Shown here: in pieces, positions 39,683-47,940 of the stretch | How positions within the stretch are numbered: the stretch's first letter is position 1 | Layout of the letters: each line of letters begins with the position of its first letter | Origin: Pseudolachnospira sp051055405 | GTDB taxonomy: Bacteria; Bacillota; Clostridia; Lachnospirales; Lachnospiraceae | Direction: 5' to 3' | DNA length: 64,000 nt | Assembly (NCBI RefSeq): GCF_051055405.1 | Contig: NZ_CP167068.1 | Span: forward strand, 1 to 64,000 | The notes under the pieces: generated by a model | What the model saw: only the letters and a program-made list of their open reading frames with translations | Database searches by the model: none | What the model was told of the DNA's origin: nothing | Translations under genes and position numbers: made by a program

Positions 39683-39712
39683 GAGGGCGCGCCTTGGCGC
39701 GTCCTCTTTTTT
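39683..39712 (+). terminator. Rho-independent terminator of the hydratase gene
   Basis: A 10-bp stem, GAGGGCGCGC with GCGCGTCCTC (one G-T pair, loop CTTG), is followed by six T. It is 21 bases after the stop codon. Confidence 0.92.
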
Positions 39713-39828
39713 AGGGAATATCGAAATTAATGCTTGCCTTTTTGGCAAAAGCTGATAAAATATAAATCAAATGTCATTTCCATTTATATTTATTCATGGA
39801 TGACAGAAAAGGAATGGAGGAATTTGTT

Positions 39829-40734
39829 ATGAAAAAATGGACAGCAGTATTGCTGGCAGGTGTGATGGCTCTTTCCATGACAGCCTGCGGATCAAACTCA
39901 GATTCTACGACAGGGGCGGATACCACGGCTGCGCCTGCGACGGAAGCGGCTACGACGGCAGCAGACACGACCGCGGCGCCTGTGGACACCACAGCAGCGG
40001 CAGATACCACGGCAGCAGAAGCGGATCTTTCCAATGTGAAGACGGTTTCCGAAGGAAAGCTGATCGTTGGAACGGAAGCGGGATTTGCTCCTTATGAGTA
40101 TCTATCCGGTGATCAGGTAGTCGGCGTAGATATGGACATCGCGAAAGCAATCGCGGATAAACTGGGACTGGAGCTGGAGATTCAGAACATGGATTTCGAC
40201 GGCGCTCTGGCGGCTGTACAGCAGGGCAAGGTGGATCTGGTAGCGGCTGGTGTTTCGGTGGATCCGGACCGTGCAAAGGTGATGGATTTCTCGGACAACT
40301 ATGTGGATTCCACAGAGGTTGTTGTTGTAAACGCTGCTTCGCCTGCATTAAGCGAGCCCACGGCGGATGCGCTGAAGGATAAGACGGTTGGTGTGCAGCA
40401 GGGAAATATCGCAGATCTCTGGGTAAGCAATGCGGACAATGCTTCTCCGAAGGAAGTGGTTCGTTATACCAAGTTTGCTCAGGCAGCGGAAGACCTGAAG
40501 AATAGTAAGATTGATTGCATTGTTATGGATGAACTGCCGGCAAAGGAACTGGTAGAATCCAGCAACGGCGCGCTGCAGATTTTGGAAGGCGATCCGCTGT
40601 TTGTTGACCAGTATGCCATTGCGGTGCAGAAGGGAAATGCTGACCTGCAGACAGCCATTAACGTGGTGATTAAGGAGCTGAAGGATACTGGCAAGTTGGA
40701 TGAGATCATTGCCAGCCATAGCACGGCAAAATAA
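39829..40734 (+). CDS. Amino-acid ABC transporter substrate-binding lipoprotein
   Basis: This 301-residue lipoprotein (signal MKKWTAVLLAGVMALSMTAC) has a long Asp/Thr/Ala-rich linker to about residue 60. A type II binding domain of the family-3 polar amino acid group follows: KLIVGTEAGFAPYEYLSGDQVVGVDMDIAKAIADKLG, DLVAAGVSVDPDRAKVMDFSDNYVDS and KTVGVQQGNIADLWV. It captures an amino acid outside the cell for the permease and ATPase downstream. The ATG at 39829 follows AATGGAGGAA. A promoter-like TTGCCT and TAAAAT pair lies at 39734-39761. The ligand is not identifiable. Confidence 0.92.
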   Translation: MKKWTAVLLAGVMALSMTACGSNSDSTTGADTTAAPATEAATTAADTTAAPVDTTAAADTTAAEADLSNVKTVSEGKLIVGTEAGFAPYEYLSGDQVVGVDMDIAKAIADKLGLELEIQNMDFDGALAAVQQGKVDLVAAGVSVDPDRAKVMDFSDNYVDSTEVVVVNAASPALSEPTADALKDKTVGVQQGNIADLWVSNADNASPKEVVRYTKFAQAAEDLKNSKIDCIVMDELPAKELVESSNGALQILEGDPLFVDQYAIAVQKGNADLQTAINVVIKELKDTGKLDEIIASHSTAK

Positions 40735-40784
40735 ACAGATGGGAAAATAGGGGGAGCCGCCAAGGAGCGTCTTTGCGGCGCCCT

Positions 40785-40829
40785 CTTCATATCATAGGAA
40801 ATTCCCTTAGAATTTCCTATGATATGAAG
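40785..40829. repeat. Perfect 20-bp inverted repeat between binding protein and permease
   Basis: The arms 40785-40804 and 40810-40829 are exact reverse complements (left arm begins CTTCATATCATAGG) around the loop CCTTA. No T-run follows, so it is not a standard terminator. Such stems behind binding-protein genes often protect the upstream message from decay. Confidence 0.85.
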
Positions 40830-40850
40830 AACGCTCTGCTATGGAACGCA

Positions 40851-40920
40851 CTGCGGCGGAAAGGAAAATGGCAGCAAAGCTGCCCCGCCGCAGGCGGAGA
40901 ATTTCGCCAAGCGAAATTCT
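40851..40920. repeat. Two further hairpins in the same intergenic region
   Basis: CTGCGGCGG (40851-40859) pairs with CCGCCGCAG (40885-40893) around an inner GGCAGC/GCTGCC stem (40870-40884). Next to it AGAATTTCGC (40898-40907) pairs perfectly with GCGAAATTCT (40911-40920) around CAA. With the stem at 40785-40829 the 136-base stretch is almost fully foldable. It has no open frame of interest. Confidence 0.8.
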
Positions 40921-40955
40921 TTATGCTCTATATTGGGTAAGGGAGAGAAAGACAG

Positions 40956-41663
40956 ATGGAGTGGCTCAATTCACTGTACGAGAGTTTTTATAATGCTTTG
41001 GTACCGGAGCAGCGTTATCTAGCCTACTTAAGCGGGTTACAGATGACACTGCTAATTGCATTTTTTGCAGTTCTTCTCGGCGTGATCATCGGTATGGTGG
41101 TGGCTGTGCTGAAAGTTGGCGGGCGGAATAGCAAAAATCCATTGCTGCGTTTTCTGGCAAAAGTCGGAAATTTCTATACGACTGTCATACGAGGAACGCC
41201 GGTTATCGTACAGGTCTTGATCATCTATAATCTGGTTTTCACTTCTCCGGATACCAATAAGATTGTGGTAGGAACGGTCTGTTTCGGTATCAATTCCGGC
41301 GCTTATGTGGCGGAGATTATCCGGGCCGGTATTGAGTCTGTTCCCCGCGGGCAGATGGAGGCAGGACGTTCTTTGGGATTTCACTACATACAGACCATGC
41401 GCTATATCATTCTGCCCCAGGCGGTGAAGAATATTTTGCCGGCGCTGGGCAATGAATTTATCGTTATGGTGAAAGAGACTTCCGTTATCAGTGTGATCGC
41501 AGTAAATGATCTGACGAAGATGGCCCAGTATGTCGGTTCCAGAACTTGGGATATCATTCCTCCGATGGTGATCGCGGCAGTGATCTACCTGATCATTACG
41601 TTGATTTTGACCAAAATTATGGGGATTTTTGAGAGGAGGCTGAGTCAGGGTGATCATCACTAA
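40956..41663 (+). CDS. Polar amino-acid ABC transporter permease
   Basis: This 235-residue membrane protein of the HisMQ/GlnP family has about five hydrophobic segments and the family motifs YTTVIRGTPVIVQVLIIYN and AYVAEIIRAGIESVPRGQMEAGRSLG. The latter includes the EAA coupling loop that contacts the ATPase. QTMRYIILPQAVKNILPALGNEFI is also typical. It overlaps the ATPase gene by 14 bases. It is separated from the binding-protein gene by the folded region at 40785-40920, which probably sets the ratio of the two products. Confidence 0.94.
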   Translation: MEWLNSLYESFYNALVPEQRYLAYLSGLQMTLLIAFFAVLLGVIIGMVVAVLKVGGRNSKNPLLRFLAKVGNFYTTVIRGTPVIVQVLIIYNLVFTSPDTNKIVVGTVCFGINSGAYVAEIIRAGIESVPRGQMEAGRSLGFHYIQTMRYIILPQAVKNILPALGNEFIVMVKETSVISVIAVNDLTKMAQYVGSRTWDIIPPMVIAAVIYLIITLILTKIMGIFERRLSQGDHH

Positions 41664-42375
41664 AAATTTGCAGAAAGCCTTTGGAGACCATCAGGTTCTC
41701 TGTGGCATTGATCAGCATATTGAAAAGGGCGAGAAAGTCGTGGTAATCGGGCCCTCTGGTTCGGGAAAATCCACGTTTCTTCGCTGCTTAAATTTGTTGG
41801 AGGAGCCTACGGGCGGGGAAATTATTTTTGAGGGAGTAAATATAACGGACCCGTCCTGTGATATCAACAAGCTGCGTCAGCAGATGGGTATGGTGTTCCA
41901 ACAATTTAACCTGTTTCCTCATAAGACCGTAAAGCAGAACATCACGCTGGCGCCGATAAAATTGAAAGGCTTAAGTCAGCAGGAGGCGGATCAGTTGGCA
42001 AACCGCCTGTTGGAGCGGATCGGCCTTCCAGATAAAGCAAATGCTTATCCGGGACAGCTTTCCGGCGGACAGCAGCAGCGGATTGCAATTGCAAGGGCGC
42101 TGGCCATGAATCCGAAGGTGATGCTTTTTGATGAACCGACTTCCGCTCTGGATCCGGAGATGGTCGGCGAAGTTCTGGAACTGATGAAGGAGCTGGCCGA
42201 CGATGGTATGACCATGGTGGTGGTGACCCACGAGATGGGATTTGCCAAGGAGGTTGCTACCCGCGTCCTCTTTATTGATGATGGCGTGGTAAAAGAGGAG
42301 AATCGGCCCGCAGAATTTTTTGAGCATCCGCAGAATGAACGGCTGAGGGACTTCCTGTCGAAGGTGCTCCATTAA
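41650..42375 (+). CDS. Polar amino-acid ABC transporter ATP-binding protein
   Basis: This 241-residue ATPase has Walker A VVIGPSGSGKSTFLRCLN, Q-loop MVFQQFNLFPHKTV, signature YPGQLSGGQQQRIAIARALAM, Walker B VMLFDEPTSALDPEM and H-loop VVVTHEMGFAKEVA. It energises amino acid import with the two preceding proteins. It uses a GTG start inside the permease gene, behind GAGAGGAGGCTGAGTC. It is followed after 12 bases by the first copy of the dispersed repeat. Confidence 0.95.
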   Translation: MIITKNLQKAFGDHQVLCGIDQHIEKGEKVVVIGPSGSGKSTFLRCLNLLEEPTGGEIIFEGVNITDPSCDINKLRQQMGMVFQQFNLFPHKTVKQNITLAPIKLKGLSQQEADQLANRLLERIGLPDKANAYPGQLSGGQQQRIAIARALAMNPKVMLFDEPTSALDPEMVGEVLELMKELADDGMTMVVVTHEMGFAKEVATRVLFIDDGVVKEENRPAEFFEHPQNERLRDFLSKVLH

Positions 42376-42387
42376 ATCAAAGTGACC

Positions 42388-42461
42388 TTCCATAAAAGAA
42401 TCGAATATTTGACGGCTGTTGCACGCGATTTGAGGAGATTTCCTAATAGCGGCGGCGGCCG
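42388..42461. repeat. Dispersed ~75-bp repeat, copy 1
   Basis: The segment starts TTCCATAAAAGAATC and ends near GCGGCGGCGGCCG. It is about 90% identical to 49440-49514 over its whole length. CGGCTGTTGC pairs imperfectly with the GC-rich end, giving a stem. Like copy 2, it sits directly after the last gene of a transporter operon and upstream of a leftward regulator gene. A T-rich run follows (TTTATTTATTT), so it may act as a terminator. Confidence 0.75.
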
Positions 42462-42502
42462 TTTATTTATTTCATAGGAAATACTTTGTTCTTGTACAGA
42501 AA

Positions 42503-43426
42503 TTATCCAATCTTTTGAATCATGGCCAGCATCTGTCTGGCGGCAAAGCTGAGATAGCGATCCTCATAATAACCGGCAATGATATCCCATTCTGCATGTT
42601 CCATTTTTATGGGAAGCAGTATGGGGGCGATGGCGGCAGGCAGGGAGGATCGTTTTTTCTCCGCCATTTTTTCAAAAGTAAAGGCAAGACCGCTGCCGCT
42701 TAACACCAGCTCCCAAATGGTTTCCAGATCTGGCAACTCAATACGGGAGGCAGGTACAATATGATTGTCCGTCAGATACTGAAGGGAAAGTTTTCCCAGC
42801 TGGGTGTTGCTCATAGTAAAAACGGTTTCGGAGGAAAGCGCTTGATCCAGCCGTTTACTCTGCGGGAGGGAACCGACATTGCCTTCGGTCAAACCATATT
42901 TTTTCGCCAGCGCGGGGGGAATAATCACACACATGTGATCCTTCATGACAGTTTGATGGACGATATGAGCATTCATCGACGCCCGCCTGGTACATAGGAT
43001 TAGGTCCAGCCTGCCCTCCAGCAGGCTTTTTTCCAGTTCCTTGTAAGTGTCAACGATGACATGCACTTGGATCAGGGGGTAGTCTTTTTGAAAACGGGGA
43101 AGCAGGGACGGTAGGATCAACCGGGCCCGTGTGGGTGTCAAGCCGATGGCAATACGTCCTTTTTGATTTTGGCGAATATCGTTTAGCTGGTTTTTCAGCT
43201 GACGGTGTTGGATTTGCATATCCAGGGCGAACTGGCGGACCAACTCTCCTGCCAGGGTCAGGCGAAGACGGGGCATCCGTTCAAAGAGAGGAGTGCCATA
43301 GTACTCCTCCAGCCGGTGAATGTGATTGCTCAGGGTTTGCTGGGAAATATAGAGCTTTTCCGCGGCTCGGGAAATATTCATTTCCTGGCAGACTACTAGA
43401 AAATAATCAAGATTTAAAAAATTCAT
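42503..43426 (-). CDS. LysR-family transcriptional regulator
   Basis: This 307-residue protein has an N-terminal winged helix (MNFLNLDYFLVVCQEMNISRAAEKLYISQQTLSNHIHRLEEYYGTPLFERM) and a C-terminal effector-binding domain (GRIAIGLTPTRARLILPSLL). It is divergent from the propeller/tct operon across a 199-base gap. By the usual LysR arrangement it probably controls that operon in response to its substrate. A small dyad CTTCTTGTGAAG at 43535-43546 lies in the shared gap and is a weak candidate site. The amino acid ABC operon on the other side ends convergently. Confidence 0.9.
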   Translation of the reverse strand: MNFLNLDYFLVVCQEMNISRAAEKLYISQQTLSNHIHRLEEYYGTPLFERMPRLRLTLAGELVRQFALDMQIQHRQLKNQLNDIRQNQKGRIAIGLTPTRARLILPSLLPRFQKDYPLIQVHVIVDTYKELEKSLLEGRLDLILCTRRASMNAHIVHQTVMKDHMCVIIPPALAKKYGLTEGNVGSLPQSKRLDQALSSETVFTMSNTQLGKLSLQYLTDNHIVPASRIELPDLETIWELVLSGSGLAFTFEKMAEKKRSSLPAAIAPILLPIKMEHAEWDIIAGYYEDRYLSFAARQMLAMIQKIG

Positions 43427-43625
43427 TGATGATACCTCGTTGCCATATCGGCGGAAATCTTTTTATATTATAATCTTTTTTGATAAAAAATTCAATTACC
43501 ACAGTATTTATATTGTAGAGCTGACAAAATATTGCTTCTTGTGAAGTGTGAGCGATTAAACTAAAATGAAACTATGTTATAACGTAAAAGTATGAAAGGC
43601 GGATTGCAATCCAGGGAAAGCAGGA

Positions 43626-44579
43626 ATGATATTTGGAGACAAGGAGTGCTCCTATAGAGCGGACCATCTCTGGAATGAGAAAGTGAAAGAGCTGGGATTC
43701 CAAACGGTCACAAACGTCAGTGTGGACAGCAAGGATCGGCTATATGTTCTGACAAGACAGGCGCCCTTTGTTTCAGTGCTCAGTCAAAATGGAGAGCTTC
43801 TGGAGCAATGGGGAGAGGATCAGTTTCTTCTGCCCCATGATATGTGTGTGGATCCGGAAGGCAGGATCTATTGTGTGGACAGCGGCGCGCACGCGGTATA
43901 TTTGCTGGATCATAAACACCAGGTTTTGGATGTCTATGGAGAAAAAGGGTGTCCGTCGGACAGCGGCTGCGTGAATAAGGATTATCGAACCATCTTGCGC
44001 GGCGCACCTCCCTTCCATTATCCCACAGGCGTATCCCTAGCGGAAAATGGTGATGTTTATTTCTCGGACGGCTATGGAAATGCCAGGGTACACGTGTTTA
44101 GCAGGCAAGGCGTGTGGAGAAAAAGCTGGGGATCCCCGGGAGACGGCAAAGGAGAGTTTCGTCTGCCTCACGGTATCCGTGTCTTCCAGGATCGGGTATA
44201 TGTAGCAGACCGGGAGAATCACCGAATCCAGATATTTGATCTGGAGGGGAATTATCTGGAAGAGTGGAATGGATTTTGTCGTCCTGCGGGAATTTTCCTG
44301 GACAGCGCGGGAAATGCTTATGTATCGGAAAGCAAAAGAGCCAGCGACTTCGACGAAGCTCCTTCACGCGTCACGATTTTGAATTCCGCGGGCAAGATCA
44401 AGGCCAGGCTGGAAAACCCCCTTTCGGCAGGTTACCTTCCGGAGCGGGGGCATCATACGGCCCACAGTATATGTGTGGATTCGTCGGGTAACATTTACAT
44501 TGGGGAGGTCGGACAGAAATTTCCGCGAGGGTACTGCGGACTAAAGCGGTTTTGTCCGGTTGACGGACACAGTGCATAG
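43626..44579 (+). CDS. NHL-repeat beta-propeller protein, cytoplasmic
   Basis: This 317-residue protein is built of about six NHL blades, for example NVSVDSKDRLYVLTRQAPFVSVLSQ, DMCVDPEGRIYCVDSGAHAVYLLD, GVSLAENGDVYFSDGYGNARVHVFS and GIRVFQDRVYVADRENHRIQIFD. It resembles the propeller of peptidyl-alpha-hydroxyglycine lyases and related hydrolases. It has no signal peptide, so it should act inside the cell. It starts behind AAAGCAGGA, 12 bases before the dehydrogenase gene, as first gene of the operon running to tctA. A lactonase-like or lyase-like role on the transported compound is possible but unproven. Confidence 0.82.
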   Translation: MIFGDKECSYRADHLWNEKVKELGFQTVTNVSVDSKDRLYVLTRQAPFVSVLSQNGELLEQWGEDQFLLPHDMCVDPEGRIYCVDSGAHAVYLLDHKHQVLDVYGEKGCPSDSGCVNKDYRTILRGAPPFHYPTGVSLAENGDVYFSDGYGNARVHVFSRQGVWRKSWGSPGDGKGEFRLPHGIRVFQDRVYVADRENHRIQIFDLEGNYLEEWNGFCRPAGIFLDSAGNAYVSESKRASDFDEAPSRVTILNSAGKIKARLENPLSAGYLPERGHHTAHSICVDSSGNIYIGEVGQKFPRGYCGLKRFCPVDGHSA

Positions 44580-44591
44580 CAGGAGGAAAGT

Positions 44592-45596
44592 ATGAAGCGA
44601 AAGATTGTATGGATGGAGATACACGATCCACGGATCCAGAAGATCGAAGATCAGATGGCGCCAGAGGGCTTTGAGATCATCCGACCTCAATCGCGTACGG
44701 ATCGGGAGGAGCACTTGCAGCTGATGCAGGAAGCGGATTATGTGATTGCCGGGGGAATTCCGATTCCAGCGGATTATATTGCCCAGGCTCCGAAACTAAA
44801 GATGATCCAAAAATGGGGAATCGGCCTGGATAAGGTAGACTGTCGGAGAGCGGAGCAAGAAGGGATCGGAGTCTGTATTACGGCGGGAGAGAATGCCGTG
44901 CCGGTGGCGGAACTTGCCGTGGGACTGATGATCGCGGTAAACCGTAGAATCCCTTATGTCGATGCATCCATGCGGAAGGGACGCTGGATGAAGACGGAGA
45001 TACGTCCCCAGTGTTATATGATGCGGGATAAGGTTGTCGGACTGCTCGGAATCGGAAATATTGCCCGGCATGTGGCCGAACTGCTAAAGGGTTTCCATTG
45101 CAGTATGATTTATTATGATGTGGCCCGGCTGCCCAAAGAGGAGGAAGAGCGTCTAGGAGTATCTTATGTAAATTTTGATACGCTGATCCAAAAGGCCGAT
45201 ATTCTTTCCCTGCACCTGCCGTTGACACCGCAGACAAGGGGGATGATCGGCGCGGAGGAATTTCGAAAGATGAAAAATACGGCGATCCTAGTCAATACGT
45301 CACGGGGCGGCGTCGTTGACGAGAGCGCTCTGTATGAAGCCCTGAAATCTGGAGAAATCCGGGGCGCAGGTTTGGATACTTTTGAAATGGAGCCTGTATC
45401 GCCGGATCTGCCTCTTTTACGGCTGGAAAATGTAGTACTGTCCAGTCACTGCGGAGGAGGTGTCGTTGATAATGTCGTGAATATGACCCGTCACGCCTAT
45501 GGAAATATTCAAAGGTTTGACCGGGGAGAGCCAATCGATGAGAGGGATGTGGTTGTGCCGGCAGGAAGAGAAGCAGATGTTCTGTGCAGCGTCTAG
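44592..45596 (+). CDS. D-isomer-specific 2-hydroxyacid dehydrogenase
   Basis: This 334-residue NAD(P)-dependent dehydrogenase belongs to the D-2-hydroxyacid group. Features are KMIQKWGIGLDKVD, ENAVPVAELAVGLMIA, the Rossmann motif VVGLLGIGNIARHVAELL, LHLPLTPQTRGMIGAEEFRKMK, NTSRGGVVDESALYEAL with the substrate-binding Arg, and the catalytic-His region LSSHCGGG, where the usual His-Ile-Gly after Ser/Pro is modified. It would reduce a 2-keto acid or oxidise a 2-hydroxy acid, perhaps the compound imported by TctABC. Its 3' end lies just before the metallo-beta-lactamase gene. Confidence 0.9.
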   Translation: MKRKIVWMEIHDPRIQKIEDQMAPEGFEIIRPQSRTDREEHLQLMQEADYVIAGGIPIPADYIAQAPKLKMIQKWGIGLDKVDCRRAEQEGIGVCITAGENAVPVAELAVGLMIAVNRRIPYVDASMRKGRWMKTEIRPQCYMMRDKVVGLLGIGNIARHVAELLKGFHCSMIYYDVARLPKEEEERLGVSYVNFDTLIQKADILSLHLPLTPQTRGMIGAEEFRKMKNTAILVNTSRGGVVDESALYEALKSGEIRGAGLDTFEMEPVSPDLPLLRLENVVLSSHCGGGVVDNVVNMTRHAYGNIQRFDRGEPIDERDVVVPAGREADVLCSV

Positions 45597-45643
45597 GCAT
45601 AAAAGGAGAAAGGAGGGCCGGGGATGGTTTCCCGGAGAAGAAA

Positions 45644-46396
45644 ATGAGTGTGACCTTTACTTATTATGGAGCCATGTGTGTCAAGATGGAGATTGCGGAT
45701 GGCTTCAAGGTGCTGGTGGATCCGTATCTGGAGCAATGTCCGGATGTGCAGGCATCGGACTTTTTCGATGTGGATTTGATTTGTGTCACTCATCACGCCT
45801 TTGATCATATCGGAGAAGCTCAGGCTATTATGGAGGGCGGAGAGGCAAAGCTTTTGGCTTGCAGCGATGTAACTCTTCCTATCTGCGAGGCCAATCCCAT
45901 ATTGAAGGACCGGGTGTACAAAACCATTTACGGGGATCAAAAGATATTTGGTCCTGTGACAGTCCGTACCATGCGGGCTTTTCACGTATCCCGCAGCGAA
46001 CGAAATGGAGTTCCGGTATATGGGCCTCCTCTTGGTTTTCTGTTTCAGATGCCAGGCCGGGTGACCTACTATCATACAGGAGATACCTGTCTGTTCGGCG
46101 ATATGAAACTGATCCGCGACCTGTACCGGCCAGACGTGATGTGCGTTGGCGTATCCCGGATCCGGGAGAGCGGATCCTGCGAAATGACCCCCAAGGAAGC
46201 GGCGATGGCAGTAGAATGGATGGGTGTGGATGTGGTGATTCCCTCCCACTATTATCCGGGCAGCCCGGATCCGGCCGCATTTCTGGAATACATGAAATAT
46301 ATGGCTCCGGATGTTATGGTTCGGGGAGAGATCGGAAAATCTTTTACCTATGTACCAGCAAGGGTAATCGACGGAAGAAAAGGAGAAGAGAAATGA
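45644..46396 (+). CDS. Metallo-beta-lactamase-fold hydrolase (UlaG/UPF0173-like)
   Basis: This 250-residue protein of the metallo-beta-lactamase superfamily has the metal-binding motif THHAFDHIGE near residue 45 and a metal-bridging Asp in YYHTGDTCLFGDM. A late His is in VVIPSHYYPGSP. It lacks a signal peptide. Members include lactonases such as UlaG, and in this operon, beside a propeller protein and a hydroxyacid dehydrogenase, opening of a lactone is plausible. The ATG at 45644 follows GGAGAAGAAA, and an upstream in-frame ATG at 45584 lies in the dehydrogenase gene. Its stop overlaps the tctC start. Confidence 0.84.
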   Translation: MSVTFTYYGAMCVKMEIADGFKVLVDPYLEQCPDVQASDFFDVDLICVTHHAFDHIGEAQAIMEGGEAKLLACSDVTLPICEANPILKDRVYKTIYGDQKIFGPVTVRTMRAFHVSRSERNGVPVYGPPLGFLFQMPGRVTYYHTGDTCLFGDMKLIRDLYRPDVMCVGVSRIRESGSCEMTPKEAAMAVEWMGVDVVIPSHYYPGSPDPAAFLEYMKYMAPDVMVRGEIGKSFTYVPARVIDGRKGEEK

Positions 46397-47439
46397 AAAG
46401 ATGGATAGCTTTGTTGATGGCAGTATTGATGGTGCTGGCTTTGGCCGGCTGCCAGGGAAAAGAAAATAGCACAGAAGGAAAAGGAAACGGTTCTGCTGCA
46501 GAGACGACAGCCGGTTCTGCGGCCGTCGGAAGCTCCGATGAAACATGGCCGGAAAAGGATATTACTGTGGTTGTACCGTGGAAGGCAGGTGCTTCTCTGG
46601 ATACGGCGGCACGGCTTCTATGTCAACATTGGTCGAAACATTTGGGTGTGGCAATCAATGTTGAGAATCACCAGGGAGCCAACGGCCAGGTGGGTACTAC
46701 TTATTTTTTGGAGCAGCCAGATGACGGCAGTTATCTGACCATCTCCGCGCAGATGTTTTTGTCCTCATCCATTGTACTGCAAGGGGCGGACTATAGCTTG
46801 GAAGATATTGCCATGCTAAACTATTTTGAGAGCGATCCTGCCGTTATCGCTGTGGGAGAAGCTTCTTCTTGGAAAACTTTTGAGGAACTGGACGCGGCCA
46901 TTAAGGCAAATCCGGGTACCATCAAGGTGGGAGTAGCCACCGGAGGCGGCGCTGCCGTTCTTCTCCAATACCTGATCGAAAAGCAGGGGTGGGATGTGAA
47001 GGTAATCTACTATGACGGAGCGGACGAGGCGCGGACAGCGCTTTTGGGCGGCCATATTGACTTCATGAGCGCTCTTTACATCGCTTCTGTCGGTACGGCG
47101 GAGGTGCTGCTCTATTGCGGTGATGAAAAACCGGCGGACTATCCAAACGCAACAACCTTAAAGGAATTAGTCGGAGACGACGCTCCGATACTGGGAACCT
47201 ATCGTTATGTGGGCGTTCCTTCCAGCTTCCTGGAAAAATATCCCGAACGCTACCAAAAGCTAGTTTCGACTTTGGAGGAGACCTTCCAGGATACGGAGTA
47301 TTTGGCTGCGCTGGAGCAGATGGGACGAAAAGAATTTACCCACTATTATGGGCCGGAGAGAAGCGAGGAAATGAATCAGAGCCTGCATGAGTTGACGGTT
47401 CAGTATCAGGACGCCCTTTCAGCGGGCGCGGACAAATAA
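46393..47439 (+). CDS. tctC: Tripartite tricarboxylate transporter binding lipoprotein (TctC)
   Basis: This 348-residue lipoprotein (signal MKRWIALLMAVLMVLALAGC) has a Bug/TctC-type binding domain: WPEKDITVVVPWKAGASLDTAARLL, NHQGANGQVGTTYFL, and GTIKVGVATGGGAAVLLQYLIEKQ. These proteins capture carboxylates outside the membrane for TctAB. It overlaps the previous gene by four bases (ATGA), tying the hydrolase and the transporter together. The ATG at 46393 follows AGGAGAAGAG. In-frame sequence further upstream is in the hydrolase gene and is not coding. Confidence 0.93.
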   Translation: MKRWIALLMAVLMVLALAGCQGKENSTEGKGNGSAAETTAGSAAVGSSDETWPEKDITVVVPWKAGASLDTAARLLCQHWSKHLGVAINVENHQGANGQVGTTYFLEQPDDGSYLTISAQMFLSSSIVLQGADYSLEDIAMLNYFESDPAVIAVGEASSWKTFEELDAAIKANPGTIKVGVATGGGAAVLLQYLIEKQGWDVKVIYYDGADEARTALLGGHIDFMSALYIASVGTAEVLLYCGDEKPADYPNATTLKELVGDDAPILGTYRYVGVPSSFLEKYPERYQKLVSTLEETFQDTEYLAALEQMGRKEFTHYYGPERSEEMNQSLHELTVQYQDALSAGADK

Positions 47440-47472
47440 GAATAAAGTGCCGTAGAAAGGGAGGGAGGATTC

Positions 47473-47922
47473 GTGATTCCGTTAATGCAGCGTTTAGCAA
47501 TGCCGGTAATCGTAATGGCATGGGCTACCTACTATTTTATCGAGATATCTGGTAAGCCGGCGTCGGCACAGCATTTGATCCGTCCGGTTTACCTGGTGAT
47601 GCTTTTGCTTTTTGTGATCAATACGATTCGTGATGTGAAGAGATGGAAGCGGGAGCGGGAAAAAACCAGGGAGACAGACGGAGAGGCAGCAAGAAGCATG
47701 AGAAACGTTCTTGTCTGCCTGGCCGGAGCAGCGTCGTATCTGCTGCTCATGAAGCTGGTAGGATTCTTGATTTCCAGTGCCGTATTCCTTTTCGTCAGCT
47801 TCCTTTACCTGAAGGTTGAGAAAAAATGGTGGGCTGCAGTTTTAGCGGTTGTAGTGTCTGCCAGCCTGTACGCGGTTTTTCAAATGCTGCTGGGGGTTCC
47901 GCTGCCCAAAGGGATCTTTTAA
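47473..47922 (+). CDS. tctB: Tripartite tricarboxylate transporter small membrane subunit (TctB)
   Basis: This 149-residue protein has four hydrophobic segments and a short charged loop near residues 55-75, the plan of TctB proteins. The family is poorly conserved, so the call leans on its place between tctC and tctA. It uses a GTG start behind GGGAGGGAGG. It should form the membrane complex with TctA. Confidence 0.88.
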   Translation: MIPLMQRLAMPVIVMAWATYYFIEISGKPASAQHLIRPVYLVMLLLFVINTIRDVKRWKREREKTRETDGEAARSMRNVLVCLAGAASYLLLMKLVGFLISSAVFLFVSFLYLKVEKKWWAAVLAVVVSASLYAVFQMLLGVPLPKGIF

Positions 47923-47940
47923 GTGTAAGGAGGATATCAA

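Noticed and set aside
40785..40829. The 20-bp inverted repeat as a CRISPR repeat unit
   Set aside because: There is a single copy, no regular spacing and no cas genes in the window.
45859..46392. A long upstream extension of the tctC reading frame
   Set aside because: It lies within the hydrolase gene. The lipoprotein signal and ribosome-binding site place the real start at 46393.
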